Part shown: piece by piece, positions 9,254 through 16,136 of the stretch
Position numbering within the stretch: the first letter of the stretch is position 1
Layout: each line of letters begins with the position of its first letter
Assembly (NCBI GenBank): GCA_016787225.1
Contig: JAEUUY010000021.1
Location: forward strand, 36,408-100,407
Reading direction: 5' to 3'
Length of the DNA: 64,000 nt
Source of the DNA: Chitinophagales bacterium
Lineage (GTDB): Bacteria > Bacteroidota > Bacteroidia > Chitinophagales > JADJOU01
Made by a program: the position numbers and the translations under genes
Notes under the pieces: generated by a model
The model's database searches: none
Told to the model about the DNA's origin: nothing
What the model saw: the letters and a program-made list of their open reading frames with translations, nothing else

Positions 9254-10010
9254 AATTCTTTTTTTAGGAACAGGTACCTCCGTCGGAATTCCTATGGTCG
9301 GATGTCCATGTGAGGTTTGTCATAGTGAGAATTTCAAGGATAAACGTTTACGAACTAGTGCTTTAATTCATTATCAAAACTTCAATTTTCTCATCGATAT
9401 TGGTCCAGACTTTCGTACCCAAATGCTCATGAATCATGTTTCCAAGATTGATGCCATATTGCTGACTCATCCTCATCGCGACCATATTGCGGGTTTTGAT
9501 GAGATAAGAGCACTGAATTTTCTTTATGAAACGAAGGTGGACTTGTATGCTAATTCTTTTACCTGGGATAGTTTGAAAAAGCAGTTTTACTATGCCTTTA
9601 TGGAGACCGATTATACCTCAATCCCTAAAGTTGACTATACTGAAATAGATAATGCTCTATTTCAATATCAAGATATCCTTATACAACCAATTAAGGTAAT
9701 GCACGGTAGCATGCCTTGCCTAGGTTATCGCATAGGAAATTTAGCCTATATTACTGATGCCAATGCTATAGAAGATACGGAGCTGGATAAACTAAAAAAT
9801 TTAGATGTTTTAGTTCTCAATTCATTGAGAAAATATCATCATCCAAGTCATTTTACATTGGAAGAATCCTTAGAAATTGTTTCAATTTTGAAACCTAAGC
9901 AGACCTATTTTATTCACCTCAGTCACCATATGGGTAAACATGATGAAGTTGAATTGGAATTACCAGAGAATGTATTTTTAGCCTATGATGGTTTACAGGT
10001 AATATTTTAG
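9243..10010 (+). CDS. MBL-fold metal-dependent hydrolase
   Basis: A 255-residue metallo-beta-lactamase-fold protein related to PhnP/RNase Z-type phosphodiesterases. Visible: FLGTGTSVGIPMVGC at the N-terminus, a cysteine cluster CPCEVC (structural zinc site in this subgroup), LLTHPHRDHIAGFDEIRAL for the HxHxDH metal motif, YITDANAI and HLSHHMGKHDE for later metal ligands. The natural substrate (cyclic nucleotide, phosphodiester or other) is not known from sequence. It overlaps the preceding small gene by 11 nt and converges with the next gene with a 4-nt overlap. Confidence 0.88.
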   Translation: MENKILFLGTGTSVGIPMVGCPCEVCHSENFKDKRLRTSALIHYQNFNFLIDIGPDFRTQMLMNHVSKIDAILLTHPHRDHIAGFDEIRALNFLYETKVDLYANSFTWDSLKKQFYYAFMETDYTSIPKVDYTEIDNALFQYQDILIQPIKVMHGSMPCLGYRIGNLAYITDANAIEDTELDKLKNLDVLVLNSLRKYHHPSHFTLEESLEIVSILKPKQTYFIHLSHHMGKHDEVELELPENVFLAYDGLQVIF

Positions 10011-10342
10011 ACAAAAAATCGCCATGCCCAAAATTTTCTTTTCAATAAGTATTCGAAATTAGATTCTTCATAATAGGCTTCTTTTTCAAAAGGAATATTC
10101 ATATAGGATGTAAAATGATTGAATCCTTTGAGGCGATAATAGAAATAGAAACCTAGATAAGCAATATAGAATGGCAGAACCAACATTTCAATTTGTTGTC
10201 GAATATGAATTTTTTCATGATGAATCGTCACTTTGCTTTCCTTTGTTTCTATATTTTTCACTAATATAAAAGGCCAAAGTGCCATAGCACTCACATATTT
10301 ACCAGCGAAAAATTTTAAGAAACGAGGGGTGATTAGAATCAT
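10007..10342 (-). CDS. Small protein with HEKIH motif
   Basis: A 111-residue protein with two weakly hydrophobic stretches (about residues 17-28 and 57-68). It contains the pattern TIHHEKIHIRQQIEML, an HExxH-like arrangement (HEKIH) that could bind zinc, and a hydrophobic segment directly after it. No further metalloprotease features (third ligand) can be assigned, so enzymatic activity is not claimed. Its ATG overlaps the stop of the upstream small gene by 4 nt, placing it third in the porX transcription unit. It overlaps the convergent MBL-fold gene by 4 nt at the 3' end. Confidence 0.6.
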   Translation of the reverse strand: MILITPRFLKFFAGKYVSAMALWPFILVKNIETKESKVTIHHEKIHIRQQIEMLVLPFYIAYLGFYFYYRLKGFNHFTSYMNIPFEKEAYYEESNFEYLLKRKFWAWRFFV

Positions 10343-10704
10343 AGTTTAAACATAGAAAGAAAACCCTTTAAATGACTATAATCTAAGACTGCTAATAGAC
10401 CATCTAAATCTTTATTTAGTCCTTGACTATCAAGCTTAATTCGAATTTGATTTTTAATATCTTGTAAAAATAAATCCTGTTCGTGAATCATCGTTAAATG
10501 CTGGCAAAAAACGGCATGAATATTATTAGAATTGGGATTAGGATTATCAAATATATAGTCCTTTAGCTCATTGATTTTACCATCAAAAAATAGCTTCTTA
10601 GCGATATTTTTTATTTCTTTGATTACTATATCTATCTCCTCCGATTCAATTCTTTCGGGGCTATTCAGATTGCGGAAACTCTGTGCTATGATATCTTTTA
10701 ACAC
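10339..10704 (-). CDS. Small soluble protein, unknown function
   Basis: A 121-residue, charged, probably helical protein that I do not recognise. Start is a GTG at 10704, only 6 nt downstream of the porX stop codon; its stop overlaps the start of the HEKIH protein by 4 nt. The tight spacing indicates one porX-led transcript, which makes a role near PorX signalling possible but unproven. Confidence 0.6.
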   Translation of the reverse strand: MLKDIIAQSFRNLNSPERIESEEIDIVIKEIKNIAKKLFFDGKINELKDYIFDNPNPNSNNIHAVFCQHLTMIHEQDLFLQDIKNQIRIKLDSQGLNKDLDGLLAVLDYSHLKGFLSMFKL

Positions 10705-10710
10705 TGCAGC

Positions 10711-12276
10711 TTAACGTTTTTTGTTTGTATATGCTGTTATTGGTATTATCATTTCTTCAAGTGAAATACCGCCATGCTGAAAGCTGTCTTTGAAGAAATT
10801 GACAAACTGATTGTAATTGTTTTGATATATAAGATATACGTCTTCCTTAGCAAAAATATAAGATGTGCTCATATTGGCTTGAGGTAGCCCAATTTCTTCT
10901 GGTTTACGCACTGCATAGACATCTTTCTCTACAAATTGCAGATTCTTGCCTGCTTTATATCGAATATTCGAGCTAGTCAATCGATCACCAATGCACTTAG
11001 AGGGTTTCATAACCTGAGTCGTGCCATGATCCGTAGTGACAATAATATTGATATCTTTTGTCTGTAATTTTTTTATGAGGGATAGTAAACTGGAGTGTTC
11101 GAACCAAGATAGAGTCAAGGAACGGAAAGCTTTTTCATCTTTGGCTAATTCTTTCATCACATCCATTTCGGTACGTGAATGTGATAACATATCTACAAAA
11201 TTAAACACAATTGCATTGAATTGATTGTGCATGAGATTATTAAAATCTTTGACCAATTGATTGCCATCTTCCATATGTATCACCTTGGAATAGCTATGCT
11301 TCACAGGATTTTTAAAGTTCTTAGAAAGTTGATGCGCTAGCAAATCTTTTTCAAATAAATTTTTGCCCCCTTCTTCATCATCGTTTTTCCAATATTGTGG
11401 GAGTTGTTTGGATATTTCCAATGGTGTCATTCCTGAAAAAATAGCATTTCGGCTATATTGCGTAGCTGTAGGTAGAATACTAAAAAATGCATCTTCATCT
11501 ACTCTATCAAACAACTCATCAAAATAAGGTTGAATCATTTTCCACTGATCATAGCGCAGATTATCTATAAGAATAAAAAAAGTGGGCTTTTCGGACTGAA
11601 TGAATGGATAGACTTTTTTTCGAAACAAGGTATGAGATAGGGTAGGGGTATCAGCACTCATTGGCGCACTCATCCATTGTGCATAGTGTTTTATTACAAA
11701 TTTATTGAACTCTACATTGGCTTCTTTCTTTTGCATTTCCATGATATGGAACATTTCATCAGATTTGGCATTGTCTAGCTCAAGTTCCCAATACACGAGG
11801 TTTTTATATAATTCTACCCATTCATGATAATCAGAAACAGATTGTATGGTCATAAAAAGCTTCTGAAACTCCTGCTGATATGCTTGCGAGGTTTTTTGAG
11901 TTACCAGTCGTTTATTGTCAATGAGTTTCTTTAGAGTTAGGATTATTTGCTGAGGTTTTACGGGTTTTATCAGGTAATCCGCTATCTGCGAGCCTATCGC
12001 TTCTTCCATTAGGTCTTCCTCTTCATTTTTAGTAATTAGTACAATTGGAATATGATTTTTAATTTTCTTAATTTCTTGTAAGGTTTCAAGACCGGAAAGG
12101 CCTGGCATAGACTCATCTAAAAATACTACATCATAATTTTCTTCTAATACTTGGTCCAAGGCATCTTGACCATTGGACACAGCATGCACCTGATACCCTC
12201 TATCCTCCAGATAGGTAATATGAGACTTTAGAAAATCTATTTCATCATCGGCCCATAAAATTTTGATTCTATCCAT
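10711..12276 (-). CDS. porX: PorX, response regulator with PglZ phosphatase domain (T9SS regulator)
   Basis: A 521-residue two-domain protein. Residues 1-125 form a receiver domain: ILWADDEIDFL (acidic pocket), VVFLDESMPGLSG (phosphoacceptor Asp) and IVLITK plus KPVKPQQI (conserved Thr/Lys region). Residues about 220-515 form a PglZ/alkaline-phosphatase-fold domain with FFILIDNLRYDQW (metal-binding Asp), FVDMLSHSR and VTTDHGTTQVMKPSK (metal-binding Asp/His). PorX with PorY/SigP controls expression of type IX secretion genes in Bacteroidota. PorQ and several T9SS cargo proteins lie elsewhere in this window. A hairpin with a T-tract lies 18-60 nt upstream of the ATG. Confidence 0.93.
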   Translation of the reverse strand: MDRIKILWADDEIDFLKSHITYLEDRGYQVHAVSNGQDALDQVLEENYDVVFLDESMPGLSGLETLQEIKKIKNHIPIVLITKNEEEDLMEEAIGSQIADYLIKPVKPQQIILTLKKLIDNKRLVTQKTSQAYQQEFQKLFMTIQSVSDYHEWVELYKNLVYWELELDNAKSDEMFHIMEMQKKEANVEFNKFVIKHYAQWMSAPMSADTPTLSHTLFRKKVYPFIQSEKPTFFILIDNLRYDQWKMIQPYFDELFDRVDEDAFFSILPTATQYSRNAIFSGMTPLEISKQLPQYWKNDDEEGGKNLFEKDLLAHQLSKNFKNPVKHSYSKVIHMEDGNQLVKDFNNLMHNQFNAIVFNFVDMLSHSRTEMDVMKELAKDEKAFRSLTLSWFEHSSLLSLIKKLQTKDINIIVTTDHGTTQVMKPSKCIGDRLTSSNIRYKAGKNLQFVEKDVYAVRKPEEIGLPQANMSTSYIFAKEDVYLIYQNNYNQFVNFFKDSFQHGGISLEEMIIPITAYTNKKR

Positions 12277-12293
12277 TATTTAGAGATTTACAT

Positions 12294-12336
12294 AAAAAAT
12301 ATCCTGCGAAGATAATGAAATATCAACGCAGGATAT
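12294..12336 (-). terminator. Hairpin with T-tract just upstream of porX
   Basis: On the minus strand ATATCCTGCG pairs with CGCAGGATAT (10 bp, 18-nt loop), followed directly by TTTTTTA, 18 nt before the porX ATG. It can act as the terminator of the upstream lipoprotein transcript or as an attenuator of porX. The loop and stem also contain TATCTTCG, one mismatch from a TAnnTTTG box. Confidence 0.55.
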
Positions 12337-12349
12337 ACGATTCTAGTAT

Positions 12350-12465
12350 GTAATACCAATCTTACTTATAAAAAAGTCCAATGAATTTTATAAGTTTAGA
12401 GTGGTATATGCCTTAGTGAATTGTGTTTAGTCCAATGGAGCGTAGCGTAAAATTGGACTATTAAA
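12350..12465 (+). repeat. Dispersed intergenic repeat, copy A
   Basis: About 115 bp starting at AATACCAATCTTAC and ending at AAAATTGGACTATTA. It aligns by eye with segments at 40075-40190 and 51250-51355 (both in the opposite orientation), sharing ACCAAT near one end, an internal GGTATA..CC block, GAGCG-AGCG, and ATTGGACT near the other end. It contains an inner inverted repeat TAGTCCAAT / ATTGGACTA. Confidence 0.5.
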
Positions 12466-12489
12466 GAATTCCAAACGGTATAAAATAAA

Positions 12490-13035
12490 TTATAGCCCCG
12501 CTTCTACGGTATAATTCGCTTTTACCTTTATTTGTAACGCTTTTGTAGTAGCTCGTCTTAGTGTTCCATTAACAACATAATAAAAATTAGTAGGTTTATC
12601 GTCCGCTAAAATCTTTTTCACATCTACCGTTTGATTTACAGGTACATTTAATGTTGTAGCATAGGAGTCAGTATTCGTAATAGTTCCTATCAATTGAGGG
12701 CTTGTAGTTTTATCAGTCAACAAATTAAAATTGAGAGTTGAAAAATTTGCAAAGTTATTTGTTGAATCTGGATTCAATAAGGTAAGATCTATGCTATTTA
12801 ATGTAAACTTTTTTATATTACTGCTATTCAAATCAGCACTTTGAGCATTAATTAAACTATCGAGATTTAATTTAAAAGCATCTTGGGTTGCAAAAGATAA
12901 TGTAGACCCACTTGATGGAAGTGTAATTATTACGTTATCTATATCAAATTTGAAATTTGCTTTAGCGAGCTCCTTCAATTTATCACAACTAATAATAAGT
13001 GCTAATAAGCTAAGAATGTAAATAGATTTTTTCAT
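12490..13035 (-). CDS. Predicted lipoprotein, unknown function
   Basis: About 181 residues from the ATG at 13035: MKKSIYILSLLALIISCDKL is a lipoprotein signal peptide with the lipobox LIISC and Asp after the Cys. The mature part is rich in Ser, Thr, Asn and Leu with likely beta strands. Upstream in-frame ATG at 13107 would put 24 extra residues before an excellent signal peptide and was rejected. Family not recognised. It stands alone between the tsf terminator and the porX region. Confidence 0.7.
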   Translation of the reverse strand: MKKSIYILSLLALIISCDKLKELAKANFKFDIDNVIITLPSSGSTLSFATQDAFKLNLDSLINAQSADLNSSNIKKFTLNSIDLTLLNPDSTNNFANFSTLNFNLLTDKTTSPQLIGTITNTDSYATTLNVPVNQTVDVKKILADDKPTNFYYVVNGTLRRATTKALQIKVKANYTVEAGL

Positions 13036-13110
13036 ACAATTTTTTTTAAGATTTAGGTAGCTAAGATAAATATTTTTTAACTTAATTAAGATAAAAAATA
13101 TTCTCAAGCA

Positions 13111-13142
13111 AAAAAAAGTCTCTAAATATAGAGACTTTTTTA
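13111..13142. terminator. Bidirectional terminator downstream of tsf
   Basis: AAAGTCTCTA pairs with TAGAGACTTT around a 5-nt loop, with runs of A on one side and T on the other, so it can end transcripts from both strands. On the minus strand it follows the tsf stop by about 20 nt. Confidence 0.8.
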
Positions 13143-13160
13143 TATTAAAAAGAAAATCAA

Positions 13161-13994
13161 TTACTTACTTCCAAGCTCAGATCTGAAGAAGCCAAGAACT
13201 TTTACATCTTTGTCTGTTTCTTTGATTACTTGCTCAATCGTTTTCTTGCTATCTTTGATATACTCCTGTTTTAATAGCGTAAATTCTTTATAAAACTTAT
13301 TAAGAGCACCTTCTGCTATTTTATCTAAAATATTTTCTGGTTTACCTTCTTCAATTGCTTTTTCTCTAGCAATTGCTTTTTCTCTATCTTTTTGTTCTTC
13401 TGTAACAGAAGACTCGTCTACAGCTACCGGTTTCATAGCTGTGATTTGCATAGCTAAAGATTTACCTAAATCTGCAATTTCAGGACTGGCTTTACTCATG
13501 GCAATAATAGCTCCTGAGCGGTTATTGTGATTATAGAAGCAAACTTGTGGACCTTCGATAGCAGCAAAATTCTGTATAGATATATTTTCTCCTATAACTC
13601 CTACTTTTTCAGCTATTCTTTCTTGTACAGACACCCCACCTAAGTCTGCCGCTAATAGTGCATCTGTTGTGGTTATCTTTCCGCTGATAGCGACATCTAC
13701 GACTGAATTGGTAAATTCTATGAATCCATCATTCTTTGAAACGAAGTCAGTTTCACAGCCCATTTGAAGCATAACTCCGAAGCTATTGTCTGCGGTCGTT
13801 TTTATAATAATACAACCCTCGTTAGCATCTCTACCTGCTCTGAGTTCAGCTACTTTAGCTCCTTTTTTTCGAAGATAATCGATAGCCGCATCCATATTGC
13901 CACCTGCTTCTTCTAAAGCCTTTTTGCAGTCCATCATTCCGGCTCCAGTAACGTCTCTTAGTTTTTTTACATCAGCTGCGCTTATTGCACTCAT
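13161..13994 (-). CDS. tsf: Elongation factor Ts
   Basis: A 277-residue protein with the EF-Ts signatures: VKKLRDVTGAGMMDCKKALEE at the N-terminal UBA-like domain, the core segment LQMGCETDFVSKNDGF that contacts EF-Tu, and MQITAMKPVAVD. It exchanges GDP on EF-Tu. It follows rpsB in the standard rpsB-tsf order, but a strong hairpin terminator lies between the two genes. Confidence 0.97.
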   Translation of the reverse strand: MSAISAADVKKLRDVTGAGMMDCKKALEEAGGNMDAAIDYLRKKGAKVAELRAGRDANEGCIIIKTTADNSFGVMLQMGCETDFVSKNDGFIEFTNSVVDVAISGKITTTDALLAADLGGVSVQERIAEKVGVIGENISIQNFAAIEGPQVCFYNHNNRSGAIIAMSKASPEIADLGKSLAMQITAMKPVAVDESSVTEEQKDREKAIAREKAIEEGKPENILDKIAEGALNKFYKEFTLLKQEYIKDSKKTIEQVIKETDKDVKVLGFFRSELGSK

Positions 13995-14039
13995 ATTTAT
14001 TTGTTTTTTATTGTTTAATATTTAATCTTATTTGAATAC

Positions 14040-14083
14040 AAAAAAGAGACATGGCAGCTATTATACAACCATATCTCTTATAT
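14040..14083 (-). terminator. Hairpin terminator between rpsB and tsf
   Basis: On the minus strand AAGAGATATGG pairs with CCATGTCTCTT (11 bp with one G-T pair) around a 15-nt loop and is followed by TTTTTTG. It is positioned to reduce read-through from rpsB into tsf. Confidence 0.7.
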
Positions 14084-14098
14084 TATAATTTCTACATT

Positions 14099-14881
14099 TT
14101 AATCTTCTGATGAAGTATCTTCTGTTGCAGTTTCAGTAGAGACCTGAATCTCTTCCGCTGGAGTATCCTCAGAGGTATTATCTTCCTTGGAGGTTGCTTT
14201 TTCTTTCTTGCCTTCATTGATACAAGCAGCTAAATAAGTAGCTACATACTCTATGGATTTTGAGCTATCATCATTCGACGGTATAGCAAAATTCACTTTG
14301 TTTGGATCTGAATTAGTGTCTACCATACCTAGTGTGGTAATACCTAGCTTTTTGCACTCAGTAATCGCAATATCTTCGTGAAGAATATCTACAACAAACA
14401 CTGCATGAGGAATTCTATTCAAATTAGCTATACCTCCAAGTACTTTCTCCAATTTGTCTTTTTGACGAGAAAGCATCAATCTTTCTTTCTTAGTGATATT
14501 TTTTACGGTACCATCCTTGAACATTTTATCGATGCTCTGCATTTTTCTTACAGATTTACGTATGGTTGTAAAGTTTGTAAGCATACCGCCTAACCATCTT
14601 TCAGTTACAAAAGGCATTTCACAGCTCATAGCCGCTTTTTTCACTATGTCTTTTGCTTGCTTTTTTGTAGCTACGAATAAAACAATTTTATCATTCTTAG
14701 CCATATTTCTCAGAACGTTGCCTGCCTCTTCTAGTTTTGAGGCCGTTTTGTTGAGGTCTATTACATGAATTCCTTTCTTTTCAGCGAAAATATAAGGAAG
14801 CATTTTTGGATTCCACTTTTTTCTTAGGTGTCCGAAATGAACGCCCGCTTCTAACATTGCTTTTTGATCTATTGATGCCAT
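14099..14881 (-). CDS. rpsB: 30S ribosomal protein S2
   Basis: A 260-residue protein with AGVHFGHLRKKWNPKM at the N-terminus, FVATKKQAKDIV, ERWLGGMLTNFTTIRKS, and VVDILHEDIAITECKKLGI, all S2 hallmarks. The last 40 residues are a low-complexity Glu/Thr/Ser-rich acidic tail that is longer than in E. coli. It lies 53 nt downstream of rpsI in the rplM-rpsI-rpsB-tsf order usual for Bacteroidota. Confidence 0.97.
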   Translation of the reverse strand: MASIDQKAMLEAGVHFGHLRKKWNPKMLPYIFAEKKGIHVIDLNKTASKLEEAGNVLRNMAKNDKIVLFVATKKQAKDIVKKAAMSCEMPFVTERWLGGMLTNFTTIRKSVRKMQSIDKMFKDGTVKNITKKERLMLSRQKDKLEKVLGGIANLNRIPHAVFVVDILHEDIAITECKKLGITTLGMVDTNSDPNKVNFAIPSNDDSSKSIEYVATYLAACINEGKKEKATSKEDNTSEDTPAEEIQVSTETATEDTSSED

Positions 14882-14934
14882 CTATATCTTTTTACTTTAT
14901 TTGATAAATATTATTCAATTATTCTAGCTTGGGA

Positions 14935-15330
14935 TTAACGCTTGCTGTACTGCTCTCTCTTACGAGCTTTTCTGAGACCTGTTTTCTTGCGCTCCACTAC
15001 TCTTGCATCTCTGGTCATTAATCTTTCCGCACGCAATGCTGGTTTGTTTTCTGCATTATCCTGAACGAGGGCTCTAGCTATACCTAAGGTAATAGCATCT
15101 GTTTGACCTTTGATACCACCACCACTTACATTGACCTTCACATCAAATGCTTCTGAAATCTCTAGCACTCTTAGAGGTTTCAAAAGAGCATCTTGCATAA
15201 ACTGAAGTGGAAAATACTCTTTCAAATCTTTACCATTGATGGTGATTTTTCCTGTACCTTTCGTGATAAAAACGCGAGCAATAGAAGACTTTCTTCTACC
15301 TACCGTTATTGTATTTTTCTTTGTTGCCAT
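14935..15330 (-). CDS. rpsI: 30S ribosomal protein S9
   Basis: A 131-residue protein: TVGRRKSSIARVFITKGTG at the N-terminus, VNVSGGGIKGQTDAITLGI in the centre and the invariant C-terminal tail RKAREQYSKR-like sequence (KARKREQYSKR) that reaches the ribosomal P site. It follows rplM by 42 nt. Confidence 0.97.
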   Translation of the reverse strand: MATKKNTITVGRRKSSIARVFITKGTGKITINGKDLKEYFPLQFMQDALLKPLRVLEISEAFDVKVNVSGGGIKGQTDAITLGIARALVQDNAENKPALRAERLMTRDARVVERKKTGLRKARKREQYSKR

Positions 15331-15372
15331 TCTTTATATTATATATAATAATTTTATGAAATAAGGTTGAGA

Positions 15373-15813
15373 CTATTTTAACTCTATTGGTTTCTGAGCA
15401 GCATGCGGATGGTCTGTTCCTTCAAATAAATGTAGTTTGCCAAACATTTGTTTTCCTAGTGGGCTTTTTGGAAGCATACCTTTTACAGCTGTCTCAATCA
15501 TTGACTTAGGATTTTTTACGTTTAGATCCTTCGCAATGATAGACTTTTGGCCACCTGGATATCCAGAATATCTTAAATATTCTTTTTGACTCCACTTACT
15601 ACCTGTCAAATGAATTTTACCACAGTTCAATACGATAACATTATCGCCTGCATCATCATTTGGAGTGAAAGAAGGCTTATGTTTACCTCTTAATATACTA
15701 GCTATTTTTGTACAAAGTCTTCCTAATGTCTGACCTTGGGCATCAATAACATACCAGCTCTTTTGGTGCTCTTTTTTGCTTACAAATCTTGTCTTATAAC
15801 TTAAATGATCCAC
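15373..15813 (-). CDS. rplM: 50S ribosomal protein L13
   Basis: A 146-residue protein with WYVIDAQGQTLGRLCTKIA, the loop NDDAGDNVIVLNCGKIHLTG, YLRYSGYPGG and AVKGMLPKSPLGKQMFGKL, all L13 signatures. It is the first gene of the rplM-rpsI-rpsB cluster, with a perfect TAnnTTTG promoter box 37 nt before the ATG. Confidence 0.97.
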   Translation of the reverse strand: MDHLSYKTRFVSKKEHQKSWYVIDAQGQTLGRLCTKIASILRGKHKPSFTPNDDAGDNVIVLNCGKIHLTGSKWSQKEYLRYSGYPGGQKSIIAKDLNVKNPKSMIETAVKGMLPKSPLGKQMFGKLHLFEGTDHPHAAQKPIELK

Positions 15814-15850
15814 TTTACTATAATTTTTTAGTGTTATTTTTTTGGGAGTG

Positions 15851-15858
15851 CAAATATA
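15851..15858 (-). promoter_or_regulatory. TAnnTTTG promoter box for rplM operon
   Basis: Minus strand reads TATATTTGC, a perfect Bacteroidota -7 box, leaving a 5' leader of about 30 nt before rplM. Confidence 0.7.
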
Positions 15859-15995
15859 GAATTATTTTTTTTAAATAATTGCATATTTTTTTTAATGGGT
15901 TCATTTATGTATTGATTTTCAATGTATAAATGGCATTATTTTTTGTTGTGGTTAAAAATGTAATAAAGAAAAACTTCATAATTAAAAAAATGTTG

Positions 15996-16003
15996 TATAT
16001 TTG
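15996..16003 (+). promoter_or_regulatory. TAnnTTTG promoter box upstream of the receptor leader
   Basis: TATATTTGC at 15996-16004 matches the -7 consensus. Transcription would start near 16008-16010 and run into the hairpin and terminator at 16015-16084. Confidence 0.6.
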
Positions 16004-16014
16004 CTGTAAGGTTT

Positions 16015-16032
16015 TCCCGATGAAAGTCGGGA
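16015..16032. repeat. 18-nt palindrome in the receptor leader
   Basis: TCCCGATGAAAGTCGGGA has the same length and outer bases as the palindromes in the tRNA array (TCCCGAT-N4-ATCGGGA); one stem pair is G-T here. It is the only member found outside that array in this window. Confidence 0.65.
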
Positions 16033-16056
16033 TTAGTTTTGTTTTCATAGTATTTT

Positions 16057-16084
16057 GGAGCTTGGTTTACCAAGCTCCTTTTTT
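16057..16084 (+). terminator. Perfect terminator in the receptor leader
   Basis: Nine-base-pair GC-containing stem with a 4-nt loop and a run of six T. It lies 53 nt upstream of the receptor start codon, that is, before and not after the gene. Confidence 0.85.
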
Positions 16085-16136
16085 GTGTCTTTTTAAAGCT
16101 CAAGAAAACTTATATAGTCTTAATTTCGCACGCTAC

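Larger units (their letters stand above)
16008..16086 (+). ncRNA. Putative leader RNA or small RNA with terminator
   Basis: Between the promoter box at 15996 and the receptor ATG at 16137 the predicted transcript holds an 18-nt hairpin TCCCGATGAAAGTCGGGA (16015-16032) and then a perfect intrinsic terminator: GGAGCTTGG pairs with CCAAGCTCC around TTTA (16057-16078), followed by TTTTTTG. Transcripts would mostly stop at about 16084, giving an RNA of about 75 nt, unless antitermination lets polymerase reach the receptor gene. No short peptide gene with a start codon was seen inside it. Function unknown; attenuator or stand-alone sRNA are the two readings. Confidence 0.5.

Noticed and set aside
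15930..16136. N-terminal extension of the receptor gene by 69 codons
   Set aside because: The open frame crosses a perfect promoter box, a hairpin and an intrinsic terminator, and a good signal peptide starts at 16137.
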